Positions 15,790 through 24,385 of a stretch of DNA of 64,000 nucleotides are shown piece by piece. Location of the stretch: contig NZ_JAJNCZ010000002.1 in assembly GCF_021026345.1 (NCBI RefSeq), positions 1 to 64,000 of the forward strand, given 5' to 3'. How positions within the stretch are numbered: position 1 is the first letter of the stretch; the number at the start of each line of letters is the position of its first letter. Source of the stretch: Rhizobium sp. GN54. Its GTDB lineage: Bacteria > Pseudomonadota > Alphaproteobacteria > Rhizobiales > Rhizobiaceae. The notes under the pieces were generated by a model that worked only from the letters and a program-made list of their open reading frames with translations, was not told the origin of the DNA and ran no database searches. Position numbers and translations under genes: made by a program.

Positions 15790-16965
15790 TCACTTGCCCG
15801 TGCGGTCGATGCCGTAGGCCTGTGCTCCTCCGATGAAGGTCGCGCGCACGGCGAGGTCGTCGTCGAGCACGGCGAAATCGGCATCGTGGCCGCGCGTGAG
15901 GCGGCCCTTGCGCCCGGTCATGCCGATGGCTTCGGCCGGGTAGAGCGAGGCCATGCGCAGCGCCTCCTCCAGGTCGAGGCCGGCCTGTGCATGCATGAAG
16001 CGGACGCAGGCGATCATGTCGATGTCGGCGCCGGCGAGCGTTCCGTCGGCGAGCGTCAGCCGACCGTCCTTGCGGAAGATCTCGCGGCCGTTGAGGGTGA
16101 AGCCGGTCATGTCCGTGCCGATCGTCGACATGGCGTCGGTGACGAGGAAGATGCGGCCCGGGCCCTTCTTGGCGCGGAGCGCCACGCCGATCGAGACGGG
16201 ATCGACATGGAAGCCGTCGGCGATCAGGCCGGCGTTGAGGTGGCCGAGGTCGAGGGCGGCGCCCACCATGCCCGGCTCGCGGTGGCCGAGCGGGCTCATG
16301 GCGTTGAAGAGATGGGTCATCATGCTGGCGCCGGCCGCAACCGCGTCCGACACCGCCCTGTAGCCGCTGTCGGAGTGGCCGAGGCTGACGGTGACGCCGG
16401 CTTTGGCGAGGGCTGTGATCTGGTCGTTGTCGACGCTTTCCGGCGCCACCGTCGCCAGCAGCGCATCGAGCTTTCCGCGTGCCGTGGCGATGCGTTCGAG
16501 GTCGTCCGCCTCCATCCGGCGGATCAGTTTCGGATCGTGTGCGCCCTTGCGGGCGATCGACAGATGCGGGCCCTCGAGATGCAGGCCAAGGAAGCCCGGT
16601 ACGTTTTCGGCCTTGGCGGCGATGCCGGCGGCGACCGTGCGGGCGGTGACTTCGGGGGTATCGGTGATCAGCGTCGGCAGGAGTGCCGTGGTGCCGAAGC
16701 GGGCGTGGGCGGCGCAGATCGTGCGGATGCCGTCGACGTCGGGCTGCTCGTTCAGGAGCACGCCGCCGCCACCATTGACCTGCAGATCGACGAAGCCCGG
16801 CACGATGCTGGCGCCGTCGAGCGGGATATGTGCGGCGCCGGCCGGAATGTCCCCGGCCGTGGCGATGGCTTCGACCTTGCCGTCCTCGACCAGCAGGGCC
16901 GCAGCCTCATGCCAGAGGTCGCCGTCGAATATCCGGGCGCCGGTGAATGCGGTGAGCGCGCTCAT
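15790..16965 (-). CDS. nagA: N-acetylglucosamine-6-phosphate deacetylase
   Basis: 391 residues, the usual length. The amidohydrolase barrel shows GFVDLQVNGGGG, GTTALLPTLITD, LGLHLEGPHLS (catalytic Glu), a VSLGHSDSGY histidine, MTHLFNAMSPLGHREPG, and the catalytic aspartate in IFLVTDAMSTIG. It removes acetate from GlcNAc-6-phosphate to give glucosamine-6-phosphate. It is the last gene of the minus-strand operon kinase-gntR-SIS-nagA and overlaps the SIS gene by 4 bp, so translation is coupled. Cytosolic. Confidence 0.95.
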   Translation of the reverse strand: MSALTAFTGARIFDGDLWHEAAALLVEDGKVEAIATAGDIPAGAAHIPLDGASIVPGFVDLQVNGGGGVLLNEQPDVDGIRTICAAHARFGTTALLPTLITDTPEVTARTVAAGIAAKAENVPGFLGLHLEGPHLSIARKGAHDPKLIRRMEADDLERIATARGKLDALLATVAPESVDNDQITALAKAGVTVSLGHSDSGYRAVSDAVAAGASMMTHLFNAMSPLGHREPGMVGAALDLGHLNAGLIADGFHVDPVSIGVALRAKKGPGRIFLVTDAMSTIGTDMTGFTLNGREIFRKDGRLTLADGTLAGADIDMIACVRFMHAQAGLDLEEALRMASLYPAEAIGMTGRKGRLTRGHDADFAVLDDDLAVRATFIGGAQAYGIDRTGK

Positions 16966-17984
16966 CTCGTCTCCGTCACTTTCTTGAGGTTGACGGGCTT
17001 GTCCGGGTCCAGGCCGCGGGCGCGCGACCAGGCCTCGACGAAGCCGTAGAAGGGCACGATCAGCGCCAGGGCGTCGGTGATCGGATGGCCGGTGGCGACG
17101 AAGGGCAGCGGCTTCGCCGTGCTCGCGCCTGCCGAGGTGACGCAGGCGTAGGCGCCTTTCTCAGCCAGCCCGTCGGCCATGCCCGTGACCGATTGCTCGG
17201 CGGCGTCGCGGGCGGCGAGCGCGATCACCGGGAAGGAGGGGCCGACGAGGGCGACGGGGCCATGCAGGACCTCGGCGGAGGAATAGGCTTCCGCATGCAG
17301 ACCGGAGGTCTCCTTGAATTTCAGCGCCGCCTCGCTGGCGATCGCAAGGCCGGGGCCGCGGCCGAGCACGTAGAGCGACTGCGCGGCGGCGAGGTCTTCG
17401 ATCAGCCCGCTCCAGTCGAGCGCGATCGCCTTTGCGAACTGGTCGGGCAGGGCGGCGACGGCCGTCTTCAGCGCGGCGTCGCCGGTCCATTCGGCGAGAA
17501 TGGCGAGGCCCGCCACGATCGAGTTCACGTAGGACTTGGTGGCGGCGACGCTGACTTCCGGCCCGGCGCAGATGTCGAGCGGATGGCTGCAGGCATCGGC
17601 GAGCGGCGAGGGGAGCGTATTGGTCAGCGCCATCGAGATCGCCCCGGCATCGGTCGCAGCCTTCGCCATGGCGACGATGTCGGGGCTCTTGCCGGACTGA
17701 GAAATCGCGATGGCCGCGCCGCCGTCGAGCTTCAGCTTCGCGCCGTAGATGGAGGCGAGCGAGGGGCCGAGCGAGGCGACGGGCCGGCCGGCGGTCAACT
17801 CGATCGCATATTTGAGGAAGAGGGCGGCGTGGTCGGAGGAGCCGCGCGCGACGGTGACGACGAATCGCGGATCGGCGGCCCTGAGTGCGCTTCCGGCGCG
17901 CGCGATCGCATCCTTCTGATCGGACAGCAGGCGGGCTGCGGCCTCCGGGATCTCGTTGACTTCACGGCGCATATTGGTCTGCAT
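16962..17984 (-). CDS. SIS-domain glucosamine-6-phosphate deaminase-like protein (NagB-II/GlmS isomerase domain type)
   Basis: 340 residues from ATG 17984, which has AGGA just upstream; a GTG at 18017 overlapping the previous stop is an alternative. Two SIS (sugar isomerase) domains in tandem: VARGSSDHAALFLKYAIE and AISQSGKSPDIVAMAKAA, then LGRGPGLAIASEAALKFKETSG. It equals the isomerase half of GlmS without the glutaminase half, the form known as NagB-II or AgaS-like. In this operon the most likely reaction is glucosamine-6-phosphate to fructose-6-phosphate plus ammonia, replacing a classical NagB, which is absent. The direction is inferred from context. It overlaps nagA by 4 bp. Confidence 0.88.
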   Translation of the reverse strand: MQTNMRREVNEIPEAAARLLSDQKDAIARAGSALRAADPRFVVTVARGSSDHAALFLKYAIELTAGRPVASLGPSLASIYGAKLKLDGGAAIAISQSGKSPDIVAMAKAATDAGAISMALTNTLPSPLADACSHPLDICAGPEVSVAATKSYVNSIVAGLAILAEWTGDAALKTAVAALPDQFAKAIALDWSGLIEDLAAAQSLYVLGRGPGLAIASEAALKFKETSGLHAEAYSSAEVLHGPVALVGPSFPVIALAARDAAEQSVTGMADGLAEKGAYACVTSAGASTAKPLPFVATGHPITDALALIVPFYGFVEAWSRARGLDPDKPVNLKKVTETR

Positions 17985-18013
17985 GGTCCTGTCTTTCGGT
18001 CTGTGCGGCGCGC

Positions 18014-18778
18014 TCACGTATCCGAGAGCGTCAGCTCCGCCACGAAGTCATAGGCATCGCCCCGGTAGAGCGAGCGGGTGAATTCCACGACCCTGCCGGA
18101 GGCAAGGTAGGAGACGCGTTCGATCGACAGGCCGGCAACGCCGGCCGTGACGCCGAGCAGAGCCGCGTCGGGCTCCTTGATATTATAGGCCGATATGCGC
18201 TGCACCGCGCGGACCGGGCGGAATCCGCGCTGCCCGAGCGCGGCATAGAGCGAGCCGGTTACCTGCACCGGATCGGGCAGGAACTCCGACGAGATGCAGG
18301 CGCGCTCGATCGCAAGCGGCATGTCGTCGGCGATGCGCAGGCGGCCGAGCCGCGCCACCAGCGCGTCCGCCGGCAGGCCGAGGATCATCATCTCGTCGGG
18401 CGAGGGGTGGAACAGGCCGCGGTCCAGCCATTGCGCCCGCGTCGTCAGGCCGCGCCGGGCCATGTCCTCGGTAAACGAGGTCAGCCGCGACAGCGACTGC
18501 TCCACTTTGGAGACCGGCTTGACGACGAAGGTGCCCGAACCGTGCCGGCGCACCAGCAGTCCGTCCCTGACGAGGTCGTCGACCGCCTTGCGGACGGTCA
18601 CCCGGCTGATGTTGGCATAGTCGGCGAGATCGCGCTCGGGCGGCAGCGCATCGCCATGGTTGAGCTTGCCGGACTGGATCGCATCCTCCAGCGTCTGGCG
18701 CAGCTTCAGGTACAGCGGGCCGGATCCGCCGGCCTGCAGGCGCTCGGGCGACAGGATCGCGGCCAGCAATGCCGTCAT
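18014..18778 (-). CDS. GntR-family regulator, HutC/NagR subfamily
   Basis: 254 residues. The N-terminal winged helix-turn-helix (residues 20-90) has LYLKLRQTLEDAI, GDALPPERDLADYANISRVTVRKAV and RRHGSGTFV, typical of GntR proteins. The C-terminal UTRA domain (100-245) includes the REYLxxG-like end, here EFTRSLYRGDAYDF. This subfamily senses phosphorylated amino sugars such as GlcNAc-6-P or GlcN-6-P. It overlaps the upstream kinase gene by 4 bp and precedes the SIS gene by 29 bp. It is the best candidate to bind the paired CCAAAAAMATACCA motifs in the divergent promoter region (19686-19830). Confidence 0.9.
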   Translation of the reverse strand: MTALLAAILSPERLQAGGSGPLYLKLRQTLEDAIQSGKLNHGDALPPERDLADYANISRVTVRKAVDDLVRDGLLVRRHGSGTFVVKPVSKVEQSLSRLTSFTEDMARRGLTTRAQWLDRGLFHPSPDEMMILGLPADALVARLGRLRIADDMPLAIERACISSEFLPDPVQVTGSLYAALGQRGFRPVRAVQRISAYNIKEPDAALLGVTAGVAGLSIERVSYLASGRVVEFTRSLYRGDAYDFVAELTLSDT

Positions 18779-19662
18779 GCGGCGCCTCCGGCTCTCGTCC
18801 GGTGGCGCTTGGCCGCGAGTGCTACGGCGCCGGAAAGGGCATCGGCCTGGGGCTCAACCAGGATCTTGCGGTGGCGGGGTTCCAGCCAGGCCGGATAGAG
18901 GGGGGCGAGGCCGCCGAGCAGGCAGAGCCGCTCGTGGCCGCCGATGCGGGTGATCGCGTCGAGCGCCTCGTTGACGGAGCGCGCCGCCTGGCCGAGCAGC
19001 GCCAGCGCACCGGGGTCCTCCTGCTCCGCATGCTGGAAGACGAGGGGGGCGTAGCGGCCGAAATCGCCGGGCTTGGAATGGCGGGCGAACTCGACCATGG
19101 CGGTCGGGTCGTGGCGGAATTCGTTGAGGACGGCGTCGGTGACGGCCGAGCCCGGGCGGATGCCGTCATGGGCCAGCAGCGCCTCCTGCAGCAGCGCATG
19201 GCCGAGGCGGGCGCCACCGCCGAGGTCGCCGATGGTGAAGCCCCAGCCGCCGATATAGTGGACCTTGCCGGCCTTGCGGGCCATGAAGATGGTGCCGGTG
19301 CCGAGGATCGCGACGGAGCCCTCGGCATCGCCGATCGCGCCCTGCAGGGCGATCAGGCCGTCGGAATCGATGTCGGTGTGGCGGAAGGGCAGGCGCTCGC
19401 GCACATATTGCGTGAGGTTACCGACATTGGTGCCGGCGAGGCCGAGGAAGGCTGCGGCCTCCTTCACCCCGTCCATAGGCAGCTTCGCATCGCGGAAGGC
19501 CGCCTGCGCCGCCTCGGTGATGCTCTGGATGGCGCTGTTCGGATCGGTCAGGATGTTGGCGGAGCCGCTCTTGCCGCGGCCGAGGATCTTTCCCTGCGGA
19601 TCTGCGACCGCCGCGCGGCAACTGGTGCCGCCGCCATCTATGCCGATGATGAAATCTGCCAT
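18775..19662 (-). CDS. BadF/BadG-type N-acetylglucosamine/N-acetylmuramate kinase
   Basis: 295 residues from ATG 19662, with GGAGG 5 bp upstream; longer in-frame starts would place the promoter inside the gene. ASKHA-fold sugar kinase: the N-terminal phosphate-1 motif FIIGIDGGGTSCRAA, LGLAGTNVGN, a GTGTIFMAR phosphate-2 loop and GGWGFTIGDLGGGARLGHALL. It belongs to the BadF/BadG/BcrA/BcrD group that includes eukaryotic-type GlcNAc kinase and the clostridial dual MurNAc/GlcNAc kinase MurK. Given murQ opposite, phosphorylation of GlcNAc, MurNAc or both is the likely role; the specificity cannot be read from sequence. First gene of the minus operon. Confidence 0.85.
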   Translation of the reverse strand: MADFIIGIDGGGTSCRAAVADPQGKILGRGKSGSANILTDPNSAIQSITEAAQAAFRDAKLPMDGVKEAAAFLGLAGTNVGNLTQYVRERLPFRHTDIDSDGLIALQGAIGDAEGSVAILGTGTIFMARKAGKVHYIGGWGFTIGDLGGGARLGHALLQEALLAHDGIRPGSAVTDAVLNEFRHDPTAMVEFARHSKPGDFGRYAPLVFQHAEQEDPGALALLGQAARSVNEALDAITRIGGHERLCLLGGLAPLYPAWLEPRHRKILVEPQADALSGAVALAAKRHRTRAGGAA

Positions 19663-19685
19663 GGGGACCTCCGAAGCTGACAATA

Positions 19686-19699
19686 CCAAAAAAATACCA
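19686..19699 (+). promoter_or_regulatory. Putative GntR-type operator, nagK-side copy
   Basis: CCAAAAAAATACCA, 24 bp upstream of the kinase start codon on the minus operon. The same 14-mer with a single mismatch occurs in opposite orientation at 19817-19830, 30 bp before murQ. The extended left copy contains ATACCA twice. Placement close to both start codons fits repression of both operons by the GntR protein encoded within the minus operon. Binding is inferred. Confidence 0.6.
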
Positions 19700-19757
19700 T
19701 TAACCAAGGGGGAATCGGTCGGGTCTGCCTGGTTGTGTTTTATGCGATTGAAATAAA

Positions 19758-19770
19758 ATGATAAAATCAT
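19758..19770. promoter_or_regulatory. AT-rich palindrome in divergent amino-sugar promoter
   Basis: ATGAT-AAA-ATCAT is a perfect inverted repeat at the centre of the region between the two amino-sugar operons. The surrounding 19735-19800 is strongly AT-rich for this genome. It could be a second regulator site or just promoter DNA; no factor is known. Confidence 0.3.
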
Positions 19771-19816
19771 AAATCGCGACTTTTCCACCGGCGGTCGTTA
19801 ATTTCCTATGGACAAT

Positions 19817-19830
19817 TGGTATGTTTTTGG
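19817..19830 (-). promoter_or_regulatory. Putative GntR-type operator, murQ-side copy
   Basis: On the minus strand this reads CCAAAAACATACCA, differing from the copy at 19686-19699 at one position. It ends 30 bp before the murQ start codon. The mirror-image arrangement of the two copies relative to the two operons is what makes the pair convincing. Confidence 0.6.
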
Positions 19831-19860
19831 CCTTAAATTCCCGCCAAGGGAGAACACTTC

Positions 19861-20754
19861 ATGGCATCAGCCAGAACCGAAGCCAGGCATGAACAGGCGG
19901 AGGGCCTCGACGAGCGCAGCCCGGTCGAGGTGCTCAAGGTGCTGTCTTCGGCCCAGCGGCAGGCCGCAGGCGCCGTCGATGCGGCGATCGAGGACATTGC
20001 CGAGGCGGCGAAGCTTGCGGCGGACGCCCTGCGTTCCGGCGGGCGGCTCGTCTATGTCGGCGCCGGCAGTTCCGGGCTGATGGCAATGGCGGACGCGCTG
20101 GAGCTTCCGGGCACCTACGGCATCGCGCGCGACCGGATCGTCATCCTGCTGGCCGGCGGTGCCGCCAGCCTCGAGGATCTTGCCGGCGGCTACGAGGATG
20201 ACGAGGCGCTTGCGCTCGCCGACGCCGAAAAGGCGGGGCTCGGCAAGGGGGACTGCGTGATCTGCGTCACCGCCAGCGGCACGACGCCCTATGCGATCGC
20301 CATTGCCGACCACGCCCGCGAGCACGATGCCAAGGTGATCGCGCTCGCCAACAATCCCGGCGCGCCGCTGTTTGCCTATGCCGACATCTCGATCCTGCTG
20401 CAGACGCCGCCAGAAGTGATTTCCGGCTCGACGCGCATGGGGGCGGGGACGGCGCAGAAGATCGCCTTCAACATGTTCTCGACGCTCGTCGGCATCCAGC
20501 TCGGCCATGTGCACGACGGCTACATGGTCAACCTCAAGGCGGACAACATCAAGCTGAAGGACCGCGCGGCGCGCATCGTCGCCGGTATCGCCGGTGTCGA
20601 CGTCGAGACGGCGGGGCTGTTGCTGGAACAGTCCGAAGGATCCGTCAAGGTGGCTGTGCTGATCGCCGCCGGCGCAAAAGACAAGGCCGCGGCCGACGCC
20701 GCGCTCAATCATTCCGGGCAAAGCCTGCGGCGCGCCCTGAAGACCTTCCAATAA
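19861..20754 (+). CDS. murQ: N-acetylmuramic acid 6-phosphate etherase
   Basis: 297 residues, normal length; ATG 19861 after GGGAG. A single SIS domain with RLVYVGAGSSGLMAMADALELPGTYG, VTASGTTPYAIAI, a TPPEVISGSTRMGAGTAQK block and NLKADNIKLKDRAARIV. The latter two blocks are diagnostic for MurQ, which cleaves the lactyl ether of MurNAc-6-phosphate to give GlcNAc-6-phosphate and D-lactate. GlcNAc-6-P then feeds the NagA encoded on the opposite strand. First gene of the plus operon; an ABC binding-protein gene follows 39 bp later. Presence of MurQ points to cell-wall sugars as a substrate of this locus. Confidence 0.95.
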   Translation: MASARTEARHEQAEGLDERSPVEVLKVLSSAQRQAAGAVDAAIEDIAEAAKLAADALRSGGRLVYVGAGSSGLMAMADALELPGTYGIARDRIVILLAGGAASLEDLAGGYEDDEALALADAEKAGLGKGDCVICVTASGTTPYAIAIADHAREHDAKVIALANNPGAPLFAYADISILLQTPPEVISGSTRMGAGTAQKIAFNMFSTLVGIQLGHVHDGYMVNLKADNIKLKDRAARIVAGIAGVDVETAGLLLEQSEGSVKVAVLIAAGAKDKAAADAALNHSGQSLRRALKTFQ

Positions 20755-20793
20755 CGGGAACGCGCCAAACAGGCGCACAAAAGGGAGAATGTC

Positions 20794-22053
20794 ATGACAC
20801 GCAATCTGATCAAGGGGCTGCTCCTTGCCACGAGCGTCCTCGGCACGGCGGGCCTCGCCCAGGCACAGGACGCCACGTTGACGATCGAGAGCTGGCGCAA
20901 CGACGACCTGGCGATCTGGCAGGAAAAGATCATCCCGGCCTTCGAGGCGAAGAACCCGGGCATCAAGGTGGTGTTTTCGCCGACCGCGCCGACCGAATAC
21001 AACGCTGCGCTGAACGCCAAGCTCGACGCGGGCTCGGCCGGCGACCTGATCACCTGCCGTCCGTTCGACGCCTCGCTGGAACTGTTCAACAAGGGGCATC
21101 TGGCCGCCCTGAACGATCTTTCCGGCATGGAGAACTTCTCCGACGTCGCCAAGTCCGCCTGGACCACCGACGACGGCGCCACCACCTTCTGCGTGCCGAT
21201 GGCCTCGGTCATCCACGGCTTCATCTACAACAAGGACGCCTTCGACCAGCTCGGCATCGCCGTGCCGACGACGGAGGCCGAGTTCTTCGCAGTGCTTGAC
21301 AAGATCAAGGCCGACGGCAACTACATCCCGATGGCCATGGGCACGAAGGACCTCTGGGAAGCCGCGACCATGGGCTACCAGAACATTGGCCCGACCTACT
21401 GGAAGGGCGAGGAAGGCCGCGCGGCGCTGATCAAGGGCGAGCAGAAGCTGACCGACGAGCCCTGGGTCGAGCCGTACCGCGTGCTCGCCAAGTGGAAGGA
21501 CTATCTCGGCGACGGCTTCGAGGCACAGACCTATCCGGACAGCCAGAACCTGTTCACGCTCGGCCGTGCCGCGATCTTCCCGGCCGGTTCCTGGGAGATC
21601 GGCCTGTTCAACACCCAGGCACAGTTCAAGATGGGCGCATTCCCGCCGCCGGTGAAGGCTGCCGGCGACACCTGCTACATCTCCGACCACAACGACATCG
21701 GCATCGGCCTGAACGCCAAGAGCGCCAATGCGGATGCCGCGAAGAAGTTCCTGACCTTCGTCGCCTCGCCGGAATTTGCCGACATCTATGCCAACTCGCT
21801 GCCGGGCTTCTTCAGCCTGAACTCGACGGCGGTGAAGATGGCCGATCCGCTGGCGCAGGAATTCGTCTCCTGGCGCGAGAAGTGCAAGCCGACGATCCGC
21901 TCGACCTACCAGATCCTGTCGCGCGGCACGCCGAACCTGGAAAACGAGACCTGGACGGAATCGGCCAACGTCATCAACGGCACCGACACGCCGGAAGTGG
22001 CCGGCGAGAAGCTGCAGAAGGGCCTCGACAGCTGGTACAAGCCGGCGAAGTGA
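20794..22053 (+). CDS. ABC transporter sugar-binding protein
   Basis: 419 residues from ATG 20794 (AGGGAG upstream). A Sec signal peptide, MTRNLIKGLLLATSVLGTAGLAQA with cleavage near residue 24, sends it to the periplasm. The mature part is a group-1 extracellular solute-binding protein (LTIESWRNDDLAIWQEKIIPAFE, PGIKVVFSPT, GSAGDLITCRP, FPAGSWEIGLF). It sits between murQ and the permeases and probably binds an amino sugar, muropeptide-derived sugar or chito-oligosaccharide; the ligand is inferred from context. The gene is separated from the first permease gene by 347 bp containing a palindromic repeat element, which may lower downstream expression relative to the binding protein. Confidence 0.9.
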   Translation: MTRNLIKGLLLATSVLGTAGLAQAQDATLTIESWRNDDLAIWQEKIIPAFEAKNPGIKVVFSPTAPTEYNAALNAKLDAGSAGDLITCRPFDASLELFNKGHLAALNDLSGMENFSDVAKSAWTTDDGATTFCVPMASVIHGFIYNKDAFDQLGIAVPTTEAEFFAVLDKIKADGNYIPMAMGTKDLWEAATMGYQNIGPTYWKGEEGRAALIKGEQKLTDEPWVEPYRVLAKWKDYLGDGFEAQTYPDSQNLFTLGRAAIFPAGSWEIGLFNTQAQFKMGAFPPPVKAAGDTCYISDHNDIGIGLNAKSANADAAKKFLTFVASPEFADIYANSLPGFFSLNSTAVKMADPLAQEFVSWREKCKPTIRSTYQILSRGTPNLENETWTESANVINGTDTPEVAGEKLQKGLDSWYKPAK

Positions 22054-22073
22054 GTGTGGTTCGGGGCCAGGTT

Positions 22074-22224
22074 TGCCCCCTCACCCTGGCCCTCTCCCCG
22101 CAAGCGGGGAGAGGGGACTTGCTCAGCGATTGCCGATCCCTTCGTGACCATCACCGGAGGACCGTGCGGCAACCGTCCTTCTCCCCGCTCGCGGGGAGAA
22201 GGTGCCGGCAGGCGGATGAGGGGC
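22074..22224. repeat. Mosaic palindromic intergenic element, copy 1
   Basis: About 151 bp. It begins GCCCCCTCACCCTGG and ends CAGGCGGATGAGGGGC. Inside are two perfect 12-bp hairpins: CCCTCTCCCCGC-AA-GCGGGGAGAGGG (22090-22115) and CCTTCTCCCCGC-TC-GCGGGGAGAAGG (22177-22202). It is related to copies at 24222-24350, 32002-32030 and 57270-57430 and is reminiscent of RIME-type rhizobial intergenic mosaic elements. The rest of 22225-22385 shows no gene; the permease ribosome site follows. Confidence 0.85.
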
Positions 22225-22400
22225 AATTCGCTCGCTGTCGATTGCGGCCGGACGCCGCGCCATCCGCGCCAAAACGTGTAAGCTGAACGTCATCTGCCGG
22301 GCTTCCGGCATGGCATCGCGCGGCGGGACCGGCTGCGTGAGGTCCGTCCGCCTGTTGCGGGCAACGCATCGAACCACCGGTCGACAAGCGGGCAGGAACC

Positions 22401-23351
22401 ATGACGGACGCCACAGTTTCAGAAGCCGAATTGGAAGCCGTCCGCCGGCCGCGGCGCTGGCATATCGCCGTCTTCCTGCTGCCGGCGCTCGTCGTCTACA
22501 GCGCGGTGATGATCCTGCCGCTGTTCGAGACGCTCAGGCTCTCGCTGTTCAACACCGTCGACGGGCAGTCCACCTTCGTCGGCCTCGCCAACTTCAAGAC
22601 GCTGTTCGGCGATGCCCGCTGGGCGTCTGATTTCTGGAATGCACTGAAGAACAACTTCATCTTCTTTGCCATCCACATGCTGGTGCAGAACCCGATCGGG
22701 ATCGCGCTCGCAGCCCTGCTGTCGGTGCCGAAGCTGCGCGGCGCCGCCTTCTACCGCACCGCCATTTTCCTGCCGACACTGCTCTCCTTCGTCATCGTCG
22801 GCTTCATCTGGAAGCTGATCCTGTCGCCGATCTGGGGCGTGTCGCCCTATCTGATGGACGTCGTCGGGCTGAAGTCCCTGTTCGCGCCATGGCTCGGAAG
22901 GCCCGGCTCGGCGCTGATCGCGGTCTCGCTGATCTCGGTCTGGCAATATGTCGGCATTCCGATGATGCTGATCTATGCGGCGCTGCTCAGCATTCCGGAA
23001 GAGGTGATCGAGGCGGCCGAATGCGACGGGGTCACCGGCTGGGCGCAGTTCTTCAAGATCAAGCTGCCGTTGATCCTGCCGGCGATCGGCATCATCTCGA
23101 TCCTGACCTTCGTCGGCAATTTCAACGCCTTCGACCTGGTCTACACCGTGCAGGGGGCTCTCGCCGGGCCGGACGGCTCGACGGACATTCTCGGCACGCT
23201 GCTCTACCGCACCTTCTTCGGTTTCCAGCTGCAACTGGGAGACCGTTCGATGGGGGCGACGATCGCGACGGTGATGTTCCTGATCATCCTCGCCGGCGTC
23301 TCGCTCTATCTCTTCGTCATCCAGCGGCGCATCCGCCGCTACCAGTTCTGA
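22401..23351 (+). CDS. ABC sugar transporter permease (MalF-like)
   Basis: 316 residues from ATG 22401 (AGGA upstream). Six predicted transmembrane helices, the first at about residues 22-45. The cytoplasmic EAA loop is visible as EEVIEAAECDGVTGWAQFFKIKLPLILP, which docks to the ATPase. Partner of the permease starting 11 bp after its stop. Together with the binding protein (20794) and ATPase (25462) it forms a complete CUT1-type importer. Substrate inferred to be an amino sugar from the locus. Confidence 0.92.
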   Translation: MTDATVSEAELEAVRRPRRWHIAVFLLPALVVYSAVMILPLFETLRLSLFNTVDGQSTFVGLANFKTLFGDARWASDFWNALKNNFIFFAIHMLVQNPIGIALAALLSVPKLRGAAFYRTAIFLPTLLSFVIVGFIWKLILSPIWGVSPYLMDVVGLKSLFAPWLGRPGSALIAVSLISVWQYVGIPMMLIYAALLSIPEEVIEAAECDGVTGWAQFFKIKLPLILPAIGIISILTFVGNFNAFDLVYTVQGALAGPDGSTDILGTLLYRTFFGFQLQLGDRSMGATIATVMFLIILAGVSLYLFVIQRRIRRYQF

Positions 23352-23362
23352 GGGAGCCGACC

Positions 23363-24202
23363 ATGTCCAAGGCACGCACCTCGCTGTCCCGTACCGCCTT
23401 CGTCCACGCCGCCCTGATCGCCTATACGCTGATCGCGGTCTTCCCGGTGTTCCTGACGATCATCAACTCGTTCAAGAACCGCAACGCGATCTTCCGCAAC
23501 CCGATGCAGGTCCCGACGCCCGCGACCTTCGATCTCGTCGGCTACCACACGGTGCTGGGGCAGGGGGATTTCGCGCTCTACTTCCAGAACAGCCTGATCG
23601 TCACGATCGTCTCGATCTTTCTCGTACTGCTGTTCGGCGCGATGGCGGCGTTTGCGCTGTCGGAGTATCGTTTCCGCGGCAATACGCTGATGGGGCTCTA
23701 TCTTGCGCTCGGCATCATGATCCCGATCCGGCTTGGCACGGTGGCGATCCTGCAGGGGATGGTGGCGACCGGGCTCGTCAACACGCTGACGGCGCTGATC
23801 CTCGTCTATACCGCGCAGGGGCTGCCGCTCGCCGTGTTCATCCTGTCGGAATTCATGCGCACCGTCTCCGACGACCTGAAGAATGCCGGGCGGATCGACG
23901 GGCTTTCGGAGTATTCCATCTTCTTCCGGCTGGTGCTGCCGCTGGTGCGGCCCGCCATGGCGACGGTGGCCGTCTTCACCATGATCCCGATCTGGAACGA
24001 CCTGTGGTTCCCGCTGATCCTTGCGCCCGGCGAGGCGAACAAAACGGTCACGCTCGGCTCGCAGATCTTCATCGGCCAGTTCGTCACCAATTGGAACGCG
24101 GTGCTGGCCGCCCTGTCGCTGGCGATCCTGCCGGTCCTCGTCCTCTATCTCGCCTTCTCGCGGCAGCTGATCCGCGGCATCACGTCGGGAGCGGTGAAAT
24201 GA
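23363..24202 (+). CDS. ABC sugar transporter permease (MalG-like)
   Basis: 279 residues from ATG 23363 with GGGAG 8 bp upstream; frames extending further left lie inside the previous gene. Six transmembrane segments, and an EAA-type loop DDLKNAGRIDGLSEYSIFFRLVLPLVRP in which the usual EAA is replaced by KNA. Forms the heterodimeric inner-membrane channel with the previous gene product. A second palindromic repeat element follows its stop codon. Confidence 0.92.
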   Translation: MSKARTSLSRTAFVHAALIAYTLIAVFPVFLTIINSFKNRNAIFRNPMQVPTPATFDLVGYHTVLGQGDFALYFQNSLIVTIVSIFLVLLFGAMAAFALSEYRFRGNTLMGLYLALGIMIPIRLGTVAILQGMVATGLVNTLTALILVYTAQGLPLAVFILSEFMRTVSDDLKNAGRIDGLSEYSIFFRLVLPLVRPAMATVAVFTMIPIWNDLWFPLILAPGEANKTVTLGSQIFIGQFVTNWNAVLAALSLAILPVLVLYLAFSRQLIRGITSGAVK

Positions 24203-24221
24203 ATGTTTGCCGACCGGAGCT

Positions 24222-24350
24222 TCCCCCTCATCCGCCCTTCGTGAACCTTCTCCCCGATGGGGAGAAGAGGGAGATCGCCGCAACGCTTCCGATCCTCCTC
24301 TTCCCTCGGGGAGAGGGTGGCCGAGCGCAGCGGAGGCCGGGTGAGGGGGC
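24222..24350. repeat. Mosaic palindromic intergenic element, copy 2
   Basis: About 129 bp between the second permease and the oxidoreductase genes. It starts CCCCCTCATCCGCCCTTC and ends with GGGTGAGGGGGC. It contains a perfect 9-bp hairpin CTTCTCCCC-GAT-GGGGAGAAG (24247-24267) and a second, one-mismatch hairpin near 24296-24317. Same family as copy 1, but more diverged. Together the two copies bracket the permease pair inside one operon. Confidence 0.8.
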
Positions 24351-24385
24351 GCCTGCGCCGACGTCTCTTGCGAAGGAATAAATGT

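Noticed and set aside
22889-23362. N-terminal extension of the second sugar permease
   Set aside because: It lies wholly inside the first permease gene; ATG 23363 has a ribosome site and starts the family homology.
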